Assembly (NCBI GenBank): GCA_013176395.1
Contig: JABMLP010000001.1
Coordinates: 2,475,791 to 2,539,790, forward strand
Origin: Venturia oleaginea
Taxonomy: Eukaryota > Ascomycota > Dothideomycetes > Venturiales > Venturiaceae
Reading direction: 5' to 3'
DNA length: 64,000 nucleotides
Part shown: piece by piece, positions 63,801-64,000 of the stretch
Layout: every line of letters begins with the position of its first letter
Position numbering within the stretch: position 1 is the stretch's first letter
Position numbers and translations under genes: made by a program
The notes under the pieces: model-generated
Database searches by the model: none
What the model was told of the DNA's origin: nothing
What the model saw: only the letters and a program-made list of their open reading frames with translations

Positions 63801-64000
63801 TAGGGTTAGGGTTAGGGTTAGGGTTAGGGTTAGGGTTAGGGTTAGGGTTAGGGTTAGGGTTAGGGTTAGGGTTAGGGTTAGGGTTAGGGTTAGGGTTAGG
63901 GTTAGGGTTAGGGTTAGGGTTAGGGTTAGGGTTAGGGTTAGGGTTAGGGTTAGGGTTAGGGTTAGGGTTAGGGTTAGGGTTAGGGTTAGGGTTAGGGTTA
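63801..64000 (+). repeat. Telomere repeat array (TTAGGG)n
   Basis: About 33 uninterrupted copies of TTAGGG in the 5' to 3' direction running off the window, the orientation of a right-hand chromosome end. Confidence 0.98.

Overview
The window is the end of a chromosome or contig from a filamentous ascomycete (Pezizomycotina). Evidence: a terminal array of TTAGGG repeats runs to the last base (63801-64000); housekeeping genes carry short introns (mostly 47-75 bp) with GTRNGT donors and CTAAC/CTGAC-like branch points; and the gene set is typically fungal (Kre9/Knh1, Akr1, eIF3g, Rab GDI, mitoribosomal uL29, Not2, a FunK1-type kinase). I cannot fix the class or species from sequence alone. No tRNA, rRNA or CRISPR array was recognised.

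Layout. 1-1250 is AT-rich, with an LTR fragment and a 22-bp tandem repeat. 1254-31736 is mostly ordinary gene space: Xaa-Pro aminopeptidase, a complete Fot/pogo transposon (3283-5107), Kre9/Knh1, a three-span membrane protein, a decayed protein kinase, a fatty-acid-hydroxylase-family enzyme, a TTC36-like TPR protein, 4-hydroxyphenylpyruvate dioxygenase, a small secreted Cys-rich protein, hypotheticals, a GFA-domain protein, a tricarboxylate-carrier gene with one stop codon, a Frag1/DRAM/Sfk1 protein, a broken NmrA-like gene, eIF3g and the Akr1 palmitoyltransferase.

31737-43000 is a transposon island: three Fot-like elements in different states of decay, a Tc1-like element, a Tc1-like deletion derivative with another DDE transposon nested in its terminal repeat, and two short TG...CA solo-LTR-like elements. 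Inside it sits a three-exon gene for a small secreted protein with cystine-knot (knottin) cysteine spacing. 43104-48915 returns to conserved genes (Rab GDI, uL29m, Not2).

From 49200 to the telomere the sequence is subtelomeric: a Ty3/Gypsy 3' remnant, a gene fragment resembling DUF3505 proteins, a nearly complete Ty1/Copia element (51682-57520) carrying a foreign solo LTR in its leader, a truncated DDX60-like helicase, a second apparently identical copy of the nested DDE transposon, and an intact 816-aa FunK1 kinase gene that ends about 220 bp from the telomere repeats.

Gene models with introns were built by hand from splice signals and reading-frame continuity. Product names rest on recognised family motifs, not on database searches.
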